DNA from: Enterobacter sp. RHBSTW-00175 | GTDB lineage: Bacteria; Pseudomonadota; Gammaproteobacteria; Enterobacterales; Enterobacteriaceae | Assembly (NCBI RefSeq): GCF_013927005.1 | Contig: NZ_CP055930.1 | Location: 4,588,001-4,652,000 of the forward strand | Direction: 5' to 3' | Length of the DNA stretch: 64,000 bases | Shown: piece by piece, positions 8,784 to 16,153 of the stretch | How the letters are laid out: each line of letters starts with the position of its first letter | How positions within the stretch are numbered: the stretch's first letter is position 1 | Program-made: the position numbers and the translations under genes | The notes under the pieces: generated by a model | Database searches by the model: none | What the model was told of the DNA's origin: nothing | What the model saw: only the letters and a program-made list of their open reading frames with translations

Positions 8784-9677
8784 TTACTTCAGATCCAGCG
8801 CGGTAATCACACGGGCAATCTCCGCGATATCGCTTGCTGACAACGGTTGCAGAGGGCGAGGCAGGCAATCCGTGTCGGTAAGCCCAAGTACGCCAGCGGC
8901 AGCGGCAATAACGCGAATACTTCCGCCATGTTTACGGAACAGCGCCCACAACGGTTCAAGCCGTGCTGTCAGTGCAGTAACGCGTTCATGTTCCTGCGCT
9001 GCTGCTGCCTCAGTTATCTGTTTTGCTGTTTCCGGGAACAGACCACCGCACACGGAGTACCAGACTTCACAGCCTGCATTCAATCCCAGCCCGGCATAGG
9101 CATCGCCACTAATACCGATGGTTACGCCTGGATGCAGGTGCTGGCGTAACGCCGCAACCCGTTCCGCCGCTGCCGTCGGACTATCCGGGACTCCGGGGAT
9201 CTTAACCGAGCGAACACCTTCAAGTGATGACAGACGCCCATGCAGTTCATCCGTAAAGGTAAAATGCGTGGTGCCCGGATTATCATAGATGCACACCGGT
9301 ACAGACACGTGCCGGGTAACGGTCTCGAATAACGAGAAGACTTCTTCATCACTAAGTGATTGATAGCTGACCGCCGGGAGTAAAAGGGCATTCGCGCCAG
9401 CCGCCTGCGCATCATCGGCCAGATGCAGAATGGCATCGGTGCTGACCGCCCCCACACAAACCATCATTGGGATATCTCCGGAATGTTGTTTTGCCAGGGT
9501 AGCGATACGCTTGCGCTGCTCCCTGGTCAGATAGGCATAACTTCCGGTTGACCCCAGAATGCCCATAGAATCAACACGTGCTGCCGTAAGGCGGGTCAGA
9601 ATTTTAATAAACCCCTGTTCGTCGACGCCGCTGGCGGTGATTGGGGTTAACGGGAAAGCAGACAAGCCGGTGAACAT
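8784..9677 (-). CDS. Dihydrodipicolinate synthase/N-acetylneuraminate lyase-family aldolase
   Basis: Class I aldolase of 297 residues. Family landmarks are the GSTGSYAYLT loop (DapA GTTGE equivalent) at about residue 42, the general-acid tyrosine in CIYDNP near 134, and the Schiff-base lysine in VKIPG near 160. DapA proper is elsewhere in the core genome. The absence of the DapA GTTGES motif and the genomic context argue for a catabolic or detoxifying pyruvate-type aldolase. It follows the B3/B4 gene by 20 bp. Confidence 0.85.
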   Translation of the reverse strand: MFTGLSAFPLTPITASGVDEQGFIKILTRLTAARVDSMGILGSTGSYAYLTREQRKRIATLAKQHSGDIPMMVCVGAVSTDAILHLADDAQAAGANALLLPAVSYQSLSDEEVFSLFETVTRHVSVPVCIYDNPGTTHFTFTDELHGRLSSLEGVRSVKIPGVPDSPTAAAERVAALRQHLHPGVTIGISGDAYAGLGLNAGCEVWYSVCGGLFPETAKQITEAAAAQEHERVTALTARLEPLWALFRKHGGSIRVIAAAAGVLGLTDTDCLPRPLQPLSASDIAEIARVITALDLK

Positions 9678-9697
9678 TATATTTCTCCTGAGTGATA

Positions 9698-10393
9698 TTA
9701 CTGGTATTGCTCTTCGATGAGAGCCACTTCAAACCACAGACCGGGCATCATTTTTTCAAGGCCATCGATCAACATCTTCCCGGCTTCGTGGAGTTTCTCT
9801 AGTGGCATCTGCGGCAGACTCTCCAGAATAAACCACATGTACTGAGCTTCCACGCCTAAGCGGGTTCTGATCCCTTGTCGCCAGTTCCAGCGGCGGCAGG
9901 TTACGCCGGTATCATCACGCCAGATAACTTCACCCGTAGCAGGATATTCAACAGCGGTCTCACCTTCTTTAACTGTATCAAAAGGCTCGGTTCCCTTGGC
10001 TACCGCCAGGCGCGGTGAACCCTGATAGGCAGCGATATTCTCTCCACCCACCGGAACGGCGTAGCGGAGACTAACGGCATTATAAAGATCAACGATTGGA
10101 TCAAGTGCTGGCATCGTTCCGTCACGTAATACGCGCTTGCGTAACGCATCCGCTGAGCAAGGGGTGCGTTTAGGTTTAGCACCAAATTTTTGAAAAACCT
10201 CTGCCCATGCGGCCAGATGCGCTTCCGCCCACTCGGGCTCACCGGCCAGAACCGCTTCACAGGCTTCCCGCAGCGTTGTTTCTCCGATATCGGGGTTAAG
10301 TACTGGTACAGCTTTGACGTAGATACTGAGTGCCCGAAAACCGGGAGCAATGCGATAAATTTCAGGGGCAATTGACGGAGAGACTGTTAACAC
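9698..10393 (-). CDS. B3/B4 tRNA-binding-domain protein
   Basis: 231 residues when started at GTG 10393, which has AGGA 8 bp upstream; an ORF extension to 10486 runs into the divergent promoter. The central part (LRDGTMPALDPIVDLYNAVSLRYAVPVGGENIA, given here as its key words LDPIVDLYN and VPVGGENI) is the core of the B3/B4 domain otherwise found in the PheRS beta subunit. Stand-alone B3/B4 proteins are common and their substrates unknown; some may edit mischarged tRNA. It leads a minus-strand operon with the aldolase and MFS genes. Confidence 0.8.
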   Translation of the reverse strand: MLTVSPSIAPEIYRIAPGFRALSIYVKAVPVLNPDIGETTLREACEAVLAGEPEWAEAHLAAWAEVFQKFGAKPKRTPCSADALRKRVLRDGTMPALDPIVDLYNAVSLRYAVPVGGENIAAYQGSPRLAVAKGTEPFDTVKEGETAVEYPATGEVIWRDDTGVTCRRWNWRQGIRTRLGVEAQYMWFILESLPQMPLEKLHEAGKMLIDGLEKMMPGLWFEVALIEEQYQ

Positions 10394-10405
10394 GAGATAA
10401 TCCTG

Positions 10406-10464
10406 TAATGACCAATTTATTCCATGATAATGACCAATGACCAAAAAAGTCAATTTAATGACCG
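10406..10464. promoter_or_regulatory. Repeated TAATGACC elements in the divergent XRE/B3-B4 promoter region
   Basis: TAATGACC begins at 10406 (TAATGACCAAT), 10428 (TAATGACCAATGACC) and, as TTAATGACC, at 10455. This is a likely operator set for the adjacent XRE-cupin regulator, which commonly controls the divergent operon. The last copies overlap the first codons of the regulator gene. Confidence 0.5.
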
Positions 10465-11039
10465 ATGCGAATGCGATCGTCAGCACCGTGAATGAAGCCG
10501 TTTCTCAGCGGATTAAGCTGTATCGTAAGCAAAAGAAAATATCGCTCGATGAACTCTCCCGCCGGGCGGGCGTCAGCAAGGGAGCGCTGGTTGAGATTGA
10601 GGGATGCCGGGCAAATCCCAGCATAGCCCTGTTATGCCGTCTCGCCGCCGCGATGGGCGTTTCGGTAGCTGATTTTGTCGATGTCAGCTCCAAACCGACC
10701 GTGCACCTCATTGCTGAAGATGAGATCCCTGAATTGTGGGCCGGTGAAAAAGGTGGGAGAGCAAGGTTGCTCGCTGGTTCGGGCGGCCCTGATATGACCG
10801 AGCTCTGGATGTGGGAAATGCAACCGGGGGAAAAGTTTGCTTCGCCCGGCCACACGGAAGGGACGCTTGAGCTATTTTATGTTCAGACAGGCACGCTCAC
10901 GCTGGGTGTGAAGGACCACCTCTATCAGGTAAAAACCGGCTGTTCGGCAACAGCCAGAACGGACGTTCCTCATTTCTATGAAAACCAGGAGGAGGGACCA
11001 TTGGTGTTCATCATGACAGTACATGAAAAAACATCCTGA
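10437..11039 (+). CDS. XRE-cupin transcriptional regulator
   Basis: 200 residues with an N-terminal XRE helix-turn-helix (about 28-80: KKISLDELSRRAGVSKGALVEIEG) and a C-terminal cupin sensor (about 110-195). It belongs to the one-component regulators that sense small metabolites in the cupin barrel, such as SutR/PuuR-like proteins. Two starts are possible, 10437 and 10458 (MTDANAIVS). Neither has a clear Shine-Dalgarno, and the later one would free the TAATGACC repeats from the coding region. Divergent from the B3/B4-aldolase-MFS operon, which it probably controls. Confidence 0.85.
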   Translation: MTKKVNLMTDANAIVSTVNEAVSQRIKLYRKQKKISLDELSRRAGVSKGALVEIEGCRANPSIALLCRLAAAMGVSVADFVDVSSKPTVHLIAEDEIPELWAGEKGGRARLLAGSGGPDMTELWMWEMQPGEKFASPGHTEGTLELFYVQTGTLTLGVKDHLYQVKTGCSATARTDVPHFYENQEEGPLVFIMTVHEKTS

Positions 11040-11100
11040 TTGTCGCCCGGCAAGCAATAAGGCTTGTTTTATCACAGGTAAGTTTGCATGGAGTGGTTCA

Positions 11101-11562
11101 GTGGATAATCAACATCTGAGTTTTGCCAAAAGCCAGTTTACTGTCACAACCGATCCCGCTTTTTTTCAACTGGAAGCCATTCACGATTACCTCTCGCAAT
11201 CGTCCTGGGCTCCTGGCATTGATGCTGAAACGGTCAGGATATCAATCCAGAACAGCCTTTGTTTTGCGCTTCTGGATGGAACAAGACAAATCGGATTCGC
11301 CCGCCTTGTCACAGACTATGCCACTTTTGGTTATTTGTGCGACGTCTACGTATTAAACGATTATCAGAAAAGTGGTCTCGGCCGCTGGCTGATCGAATGC
11401 TGTCACGCCCATCCGTTAATGTCACGCCTGCGACGGATAATGTTGGTCACTGACAGCGCGCCCTGGCTATACCAGAAACTGGGTTATAACCCATTGAACC
11501 GACCAGATTTTGTCTGGCAGATCAATCGACCAGACATTTATCGTAATGCCGGGCAAAAATAA
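11101..11562 (+). CDS. GNAT-family acetyltransferase
   Basis: 153 residues starting at GTG 11101 with GGAG 7 bp upstream; an in-frame ATG at 11023 overlaps the preceding gene. The acetyl-CoA loop is present as YQKSGLGRWLIE (Q-x-x-G-x-G variant) at about residue 88. The C-terminal motif WLYQKLGYNPLNRP is usual for GNATs. The acceptor substrate is unknown. Confidence 0.85.
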   Translation: MDNQHLSFAKSQFTVTTDPAFFQLEAIHDYLSQSSWAPGIDAETVRISIQNSLCFALLDGTRQIGFARLVTDYATFGYLCDVYVLNDYQKSGLGRWLIECCHAHPLMSRLRRIMLVTDSAPWLYQKLGYNPLNRPDFVWQINRPDIYRNAGQK

Positions 11563-11588
11563 GAATACTTTTCAGAGAGTAATGATAA

Positions 11589-12107
11589 ATGTTAATCCGT
11601 AGGGCCAGTTCCTCTGATGCAGAAGAGCTGGCTATTTTAGCCGAGCGAACCTTCAGAAAGACTTTCCAGGATGGTAATACTCAGGAGGATATGGATCTTC
11701 ACTGCCATGCAAGCTATTCAACGAATATCCAGTTGAAAGAAATCCTCAGACAAGACTGGATTACATTAGTCTGCGAATACGAGAGCAAACTGATTGGGTA
11801 CGCTCAACTAAGGTGGGAAGAGTTTCCTTCCTGTGTCAATAGCATCCATGCCGGAGAAATTCTGTGCCTGTATGTAGATGAGCCCTACCATGGTAAAGGA
11901 TTTGCACAGGCACTGATGCAAAAGTGCTTTGCTGAATTTGAGACAAAGGGATCGGATCCTGTCTGGTTAGGTGTCTGGGAACATAACCCAAGGGCCATCT
12001 CTTTTTACCGTAAGCTTGGGTTTACCGAGGTGGGTGAGCATATTTTTCAGGTTGGGTCAGACCCGCAGAGAGATATCATTATGAAACGCTCAACTTACGC
12101 TAGCTGA
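11589..12107 (+). CDS. GNAT-family acetyltransferase
   Basis: 172 residues with a well-formed acetyl-CoA loop (YHGKGFAQALMQKCF, about 98-112) and the terminal motif NPRAISFYRKLGF. It resembles the broad group of putative amino-group acetyltransferases without a known substrate. It follows the previous GNAT by 26 bp in the same direction, so the two may be co-transcribed. Confidence 0.87.
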   Translation: MLIRRASSSDAEELAILAERTFRKTFQDGNTQEDMDLHCHASYSTNIQLKEILRQDWITLVCEYESKLIGYAQLRWEEFPSCVNSIHAGEILCLYVDEPYHGKGFAQALMQKCFAEFETKGSDPVWLGVWEHNPRAISFYRKLGFTEVGEHIFQVGSDPQRDIIMKRSTYAS

Positions 12108-12119
12108 ACAGACATTTTG

Positions 12120-12188
12120 ACGTCCGCTTTTGGCACAAAGCGGACCGCCTGAAGCGTTGCGAGGTCTGCTAAGAGCGAATTACAGACA
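12120..12188 (+). repeat. Dispersed hairpin repeat, best-preserved copy
   Basis: The 5' half forms the hairpin GTCCGCTT-TTGGCACA-AAGCGGAC. The 3' half reads GAGGTCTGCTAAGAGCGA, then TTACAGACA. The copy begins a few bases after the stop codon of the GNAT gene. Confidence 0.7.
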
Positions 12189-12476
12189 ATCACCATAAAG
12201 TTATTGCTGAGGTCAGAAAGACCCAGCATTTAATCTTGTGCAAAACGTAACTAGCCCTAAGGTACCACACCTGTTTTTAAGTAAAATTATCGATGTAAAA
12301 CCACCTGATAACTCATTGCTATGTAAATCAATATGGTTCACAAAAAATCCTGAGTAGATGGTTTTGTGTTAAGAATTATTCACCATCATGTTAAATGAAA
12401 GTAAATTTTAACATGAAAAGGTAAACTTCTTTTAAAACAGATGGTTAACTAATAGCTTGCAACATTCTTACAGAAT
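12189..12476. other. AT-rich intergenic stretch, no gene seen
   Basis: About 290 bp with low G+C and no open frame with a ribosome site. I see no terminator or clear promoter. The composition resembles the adjacent two-gene cassette and suggests that both arrived together. Confidence 0.5.
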
Positions 12477-12746
12477 TTATTTAAATTTTAAGTGCTTACT
12501 TCCTTTGAATGCTTTCTTTAAATCCTTTTGAAATTTATCAATGAGCTTGTCTGCATAGTCTTCTGCGGTATTCATCGCTTTAGCCTTAACAACAAAGATG
12601 AGAGAAGTCACATCATTTTCGCGCCCGCAGTTTGCGCACACAATCAGCGAGCCATGAAGAGGGGCGTATTTTTCGTGTGGCAATGCAAACAGCACGGAGT
12701 GGCAGAAAGTACATCTCAGGCCGATGGATTTCTTCAGTTCTTCCAT
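12477..12746 (-). CDS. Small zinc-ribbon protein of unknown function
   Basis: 89 residues. Two Cys pairs, CTFC (residues 12-15) and CANC (37-40), form a zinc ribbon. The C-terminal 35 residues are charged and probably helical (AEDYADKLIDKFQKDLKKAF). Not recognised as a named family. It begins 12 bp after the end of the upstream gene on the same strand, so the two form an operon. Confidence 0.65.
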   Translation of the reverse strand: MEELKKSIGLRCTFCHSVLFALPHEKYAPLHGSLIVCANCGRENDVTSLIFVVKAKAMNTAEDYADKLIDKFQKDLKKAFKGSKHLKFK

Positions 12747-12758
12747 GTGGCTTACCTT

Positions 12759-13301
12759 TTATAAAAGTCCGGTAAGAGAACCAGCAACACCTCCTACCAC
12801 AGAAGAAGTGAGTGGATGCTCCAAGAACTTTGTTAAAAATGACTTAGCTTCTGCCTTTTCTTCTGAAGTCGCTTCAGCATGGTCAATTTTGTCTATTATT
12901 TCCTGAAAGACATTGTAAATATTTTGCGTATTACCATCGCCTACCTGAGCTGACCCGGCAACATGGATAGCGCCAATGGTATAACTGCTCCTTGCAAGTT
13001 CATAAGAGCGGTTCTTACCGTGCTTAACCGACAGAGCGCGGCTCTGTCCTTCTTCTGTTAATACCACACGATCGTATCTGGTTGACATGTTTTTCAACAA
13101 GCCGCGTGAATGGCATCTATTTATAATTCCAAATAAATTTTCTTCTGACCAACCATGTAACTTTTCTACTGCATTACGATCCCCTTGCCCCTGAGCAAAA
13201 CCCCAATACGTATCCTTTATAGTTCCCCCGATTCGTTCCATATCGTCATTCATAAAAATCAATAAAGCATCAATATCGTTTTGAATTTTATCCGGATCCA
13301 T
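12759..13301 (-). CDS. Winged-helix protein with RHIM-like motif and hydrophobic tail
   Basis: 180 residues, family not recognised. Residues about 50-90 (EENLFGIINRCHSRGLL...VVLTEEGQ) look like a winged helix. Residues about 111-127 contain HVAGSAQVGDGNTQNI, which resembles the V-Q-V-G-x-x-N core of RHIM-like amyloid signalling motifs. The tail (SSVVGGVAGSLTGLL) is Gly-rich and hydrophobic, perhaps membrane-active. The order regulator-like domain, possible assembly motif, possible membrane tail is unusual. First gene of a two-gene AT-rich unit; function unknown. Confidence 0.65.
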   Translation of the reverse strand: MDPDKIQNDIDALLIFMNDDMERIGGTIKDTYWGFAQGQGDRNAVEKLHGWSEENLFGIINRCHSRGLLKNMSTRYDRVVLTEEGQSRALSVKHGKNRSYELARSSYTIGAIHVAGSAQVGDGNTQNIYNVFQEIIDKIDHAEATSEEKAEAKSFLTKFLEHPLTSSVVGGVAGSLTGLL

Positions 13302-13489
13302 TTTTATTCCTTTTTAATAGGGTGCTGAAGTTGAGAGCTAGGGATGTATAGCCATTATAATTTACGCCTGAGCTTAACGTTCATACAATTTATCACATTT
13401 AGAGAATAATACATGGACACAATCAGAGGTGTAAGTGTAAGCATCCCTGCAAAAAGAACCATCAACTTTTAGAGTCTCTGGCGCTCCAA

Positions 13490-13559
13490 CTTCCGCTGTT
13501 AGCACGAAGCGGACGAGCTGCTGGAGACCGAAGGTCTGCAATGAGCGACAGGCAGACAT
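13490..13559 (+). repeat. Dispersed hairpin repeat, copy 3
   Basis: CTTCCGCTGTTAGCACGAAG, then CGGACGAGCTGCTGG, then AAGGTCTGCAATGAGCGA, then GGCAGACA. It lies just downstream of the nuclease gene. A spurious 61-codon frame on the minus strand overlaps it. Confidence 0.65.
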
Positions 13560-13583
13560 TAAAAGCGGTTAGCGTGGAGAGAG

Positions 13584-14105
13584 TTAACTCTGTTTATTAA
13601 GTTCAAATGGTTCCGATATCGCCCATCGGGAAGCAAAATGTTCCTGATACTGTGACACTATTTTTGGCATATTCTTGATAACGAGGACGTTCTCACTATT
13701 GTCGTATTCCGCTGATTTGGCGTAATTGAATGAACCCGTCTCCAGAGTAGAACCATCAACTACCATCATCTTGTCGTGTTGAATGTGGTAATGCCCGTCA
13801 ATGCGAAGTTCCACACCATGGCTGGCTATATCGCGCATTGCATCCAGGGATGTCTTGCCTCTGTTTCGACGCTTATCAATGACGACCTGTACTCGAACGC
13901 CTCGTTGTTTTGCTGCATCTAGTGCAGCAGCAATATCTTTAGCCTGGAATGCGTATGCAATCATCTGGATAGAGGAATGCGCAGTATTAATGGTATCCAG
14001 AACAAGCTTTTGTGCACTGCCTTCCGGGGAAAAGCCCACCTCAACTGAGGGGGCAGCAAAAGCAGATCCAGCAGTGATGAGGAGTAGTAATACCAATTTA
14101 TTCAT
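13584..14105 (-). CDS. Secreted phospholipase D-family nuclease (Nuc type)
   Basis: 173 residues with a cleavable signal peptide (LLLLITAGSAFA) and a single HKD active site, HDKMMVVDGSTLETGSFNY, near residue 114. One HKD per chain means a dimeric active site, as in the Nuc endonuclease of plasmid pKM101, which it resembles in length and sequence. Predicted to act as a periplasmic non-specific endonuclease. Such genes usually travel on conjugative plasmids, so this chromosomal copy supports a plasmid-derived origin for the accessory region. Confidence 0.88.
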   Translation of the reverse strand: MNKLVLLLLITAGSAFAAPSVEVGFSPEGSAQKLVLDTINTAHSSIQMIAYAFQAKDIAAALDAAKQRGVRVQVVIDKRRNRGKTSLDAMRDIASHGVELRIDGHYHIQHDKMMVVDGSTLETGSFNYAKSAEYDNSENVLVIKNMPKIVSQYQEHFASRWAISEPFELNKQS

Positions 14106-14172
14106 AGTGACTGTTCTCAGTTAATATTCTAAGCGTTCTGTAATTTCACAGAGTGGAGCTGCTGCCTCAATA

Positions 14173-14239
14173 ATAGCTTTTGGCACGAGGCAGACCGCCT
14201 CAAGCGCCGTTAGGTCGGCTTTGAGCGATGAGCGGATGT
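14173..14239 (+). repeat. Dispersed hairpin repeat, copy 4
   Basis: TAGCTTTTGGCACGAGGCAG, then ACCGCCTCAAGCG, then TTAGGTCGGCTTTGAGCGA, then GAGCGGATGTT. It abuts the stop codon of the small zinc-ribbon frame that follows. Confidence 0.55.
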
Positions 14240-14442
14240 TAGTCAAATATTTCCGATGGTTTTTCATTTTCAGGCGACCAATAACCACCGCTGCCATGGT
14301 AGGTTTCAGCACCCAATACAAACTGAGTACCACAGTGCTTACAAACAAAATGGTAATCAACTATATCGCCCCAGACATGAGATATCTGAAGTGGTCTTTT
14401 TTGGCCGATGATACGGTCTTTGTTCCACGGTGATGTGTTCAT
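14239..14442 (-). CDS. Small chimeric ORF: integrase-like N-terminus joined to zinc-ribbon segment
   Basis: 67 residues from ATG 14442, with AGGAG 8 bp upstream. Residues 1-24 (PWNKDRIIGQKRPL... HVW) look like the N-terminus of a plasmid/phage-type tyrosine integrase as I recall it. The rest (CKHCGTQFVLGAETYHGSGGYW) looks like an unrelated one-CxxC ribbon. No catalytic part of an integrase is present. It could be a deletion fusion or a genuine small protein; I cannot decide. Confidence 0.45.
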   Translation of the reverse strand: MNTSPWNKDRIIGQKRPLQISHVWGDIVDYHFVCKHCGTQFVLGAETYHGSGGYWSPENEKPSEIFD

Positions 14443-14478
14443 ACTCAAATCTCCTGCAATGTGGGAGATTTGAGTATG
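14440..14478. repeat. Perfect 15-bp inverted repeat over a ribosome site and start codon
   Basis: CATACTCAAATCTCC (14440-14454) is repeated inverted as GGAGATTTGAGTATG (14464-14478) with a 9-bp spacer. Each arm carries a Shine-Dalgarno plus ATG, one reading left (the chimeric ORF) and one right (a 27-codon frame). It may be an operator or a recombination scar. Confidence 0.6.
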
Positions 14479-14548
14479 GTTGTCCCTTATGAGCGAATAG
14501 CCGAGAGGGTTTCAATTATGGGGCTGGGTTTTAACACGCGTCAGTGTC

Positions 14549-15025
14549 TCAGTCTGTAATCGATTTACTCATATTGACACCTGTAACCCCGAATCCGCTG
14601 GTTTCATAAACATGCCGGGCGCGAGCATTATCACCTGCAACACGCAATCTGATCTCTTTAAACCCCTTTTCCTGCAGATACTTTTCAAAAGCACGTAGAG
14701 ATTGTTTGCCAAGTCCTAACCCCTGGCTGGAGTTGAAAATATGAAAATCGTAGATAAAAACAGTGCGCTTAGTCGAGTCTGGTTTGTACCAGAGATAACC
14801 TACATGGTTGTTCGCCTTGTCCGACTGAACAACAATACACATTAACACTTGCCCGAGCGTGTTAACTCCCGCGGGAAGCATTTCCGATATCTCCTGCTTG
14901 GCTCTGGCGAGAGAATCATGAAGGGATAACCCGTAGTTTGATTCGATTTCACATGCATAATCATTCACAAAGTATTCGACATAAGCAGGATACTCATCTT
15001 TTGTCATCGGTCGGAAAGAAATCAC
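14549..15025 (-). CDS. GNAT-family acetyltransferase
   Basis: 158 residues beginning ISFRPMTKDEYPAYVEYFV. The acetyl-CoA loop (SSQGLGLGKQSLRAFEKYL, about 94-112) and terminal DNARARHVYETSGFG are present. Closest in outline to uncharacterised GNATs of the RimI/YkkB type. A stand-alone gene flanked by mobile-element scraps. Confidence 0.85.
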   Translation of the reverse strand: MISFRPMTKDEYPAYVEYFVNDYACEIESNYGLSLHDSLARAKQEISEMLPAGVNTLGQVLMCIVVQSDKANNHVGYLWYKPDSTKRTVFIYDFHIFNSSQGLGLGKQSLRAFEKYLQEKGFKEIRLRVAGDNARARHVYETSGFGVTGVNMSKSITD

Positions 15026-15155
15026 ATTGGGCGTCTCAATTTTATAGTAGTGGACGTATTAATAACGATGAAGTCCTCCATCGTCAATAGAGTTCATTTC
15101 TGAATAAGCCTTCAGATAAGGTAATAAATATAAAAGGGTTAAGTCTGCTTCTGGC

Positions 15156-15499
15156 TGTGAGTTCAACGGGTCGATGCAACGCTATCCTTAATCAAGGGGG
15201 ACGTTGCCATGAAACGAAGAACGCGCATCTACTACACACCAGAACAAAAGGCGATTATCTGGGACAGGTATAAACAAGGTGATTCCCTGCATGATATCGC
15301 CAGAATGTTCGACAGATATCATTCTTCTATTATGCCCACTATCCACCAGACTGGTGGATATCGTCCCTCTGTCCGAAAGCGGCATCCGTTAGCGCTTTCA
15401 CTTGATGAAAGAGAGGAAATATCCAGAGCGCTGGTAGCAAAAATCAGCATCCGAGAATCAACCGAGGGTAGGTCACAGGGTACGCTATCGGGACTGTGA
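15156..15499 (+). mobile_element. IS30-family element, left part only
   Basis: The left terminal repeat TGTGAGTTCAACGGGTCGA (15156 on) matches the pattern of the IS30 end (TGT-N-G-N-TTCAA-NN-GGTC-N-A-N-GCAAC). The transposase begins 53 bp inside. No right end is seen. The bases directly before it (GTCTGCTTCTGGC, 15143-15155) match the start of the dispersed hairpin repeat, so the element appears to have inserted in a repeat copy. Confidence 0.75.
15209..15499 (+). pseudogene. IS30-family transposase, truncated
   Basis: 96 residues, against about 350-380 for the family. The N-terminal helix-turn-helix region (YYTPEQKAIIWDRYKQGDSL, IARMF) and the LSLDEREEISRALVAKISIRE stretch (L-S-x-x-E-R-E-E-I hallmark) are present. 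The DDE catalytic domain is missing, so it is inactive. Confidence 0.85.
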
Positions 15500-15523
15500 T
15501 CATGCCACGTATTCCTGCTCACG

Positions 15524-15549
15524 GCCTGGTCGCAACGTAACGACCAGGC
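15524..15549. repeat. 9-bp inverted repeat after the IS30 remnant
   Basis: GCCTGGTCG and CGACCAGGC flank an 8-nt loop. There is no T-run on the plus strand, so it is not a typical terminator. It lies at the broken edge of the IS30 remnant. Confidence 0.45.
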
Positions 15550-15577
15550 GTCTTAGCCAGCACCTGCAAAATTACTG

Positions 15578-16078
15578 TCAGGGTAGGGGGCATTGAGATG
15601 ATGATCTCAAATTGTCATCAAGCGTATGCATGGAATTCATTGCAACCAACAGGACTTTAAGAATAAAAAGATAGTCATCAATTTGTACTTCTGTTAGATG
15701 AATGAATGGTGGAATGTTAGCCAGCGCCAGATGCCCGGTTATAAAGTTAATGTTTATATCTGTCTGGGGTGAAATTACCTGACTGTTTATAGATGGCCAT
15801 GTTTCCAAAAAAAAGACTAATTGTGATTTTCGGTACTCAAGTCTTTCCTGCGGATTTTCAGCGGAAGATGTTCCTGTCGTAATGATAACGGTATCAACTT
15901 CGTTAATTACTGCCTGAACATCATCCTGAATCCAGCATGGAAACTTTCTTGCCAGCAGGTTTGCGGGTTCCATATCCCCGGCTGAAAGAAAAACGTGAGC
16001 GTATGGATCAAGGCGGAACAATTCGACCAGGAAGGTTTCAGTCAGATCATTTATCCCAAGGATGCCTATTCGCGTCAT
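15578..16078 (-). CDS. Rossmann-fold protein, P5C-reductase-like N-terminus
   Basis: 166 residues. The N-terminus has a dinucleotide-binding pattern (RIGILGINDLTETFL, with Asn in place of a glycine of GxGxxG) and an ITTGTSSAEN loop. It resembles the NAD-binding domain of the ProC/F420-reductase superfamily. The C-terminal dimerisation domain of about 100 residues is missing, so it may be a degraded gene or a small one-domain variant. It lies 75 bp after the outer-membrane factor gene on the same strand. Confidence 0.5.
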   Translation of the reverse strand: MTRIGILGINDLTETFLVELFRLDPYAHVFLSAGDMEPANLLARKFPCWIQDDVQAVINEVDTVIITTGTSSAENPQERLEYRKSQLVFFLETWPSINSQVISPQTDININFITGHLALANIPPFIHLTEVQIDDYLFILKVLLVAMNSMHTLDDNLRSSSQCPLP

Positions 16079-16153
16079 ATTGCCACCTTTTTGCCGTCAC
16101 GCGCATGTAAATAAACAATTTTTTGCTCTCGCTGATAAAGCCCGTGAGTTCCT

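Noticed and set aside
12241..12262. CTAGCCCTAAGGTACC resembling part of 23S rRNA
   Set aside because: Only a short partial likeness; the flanks are unrelated to rRNA.
13374..13559. 61-codon minus-strand frame
   Set aside because: Lies within a copy of the dispersed repeat and has no ribosome site.
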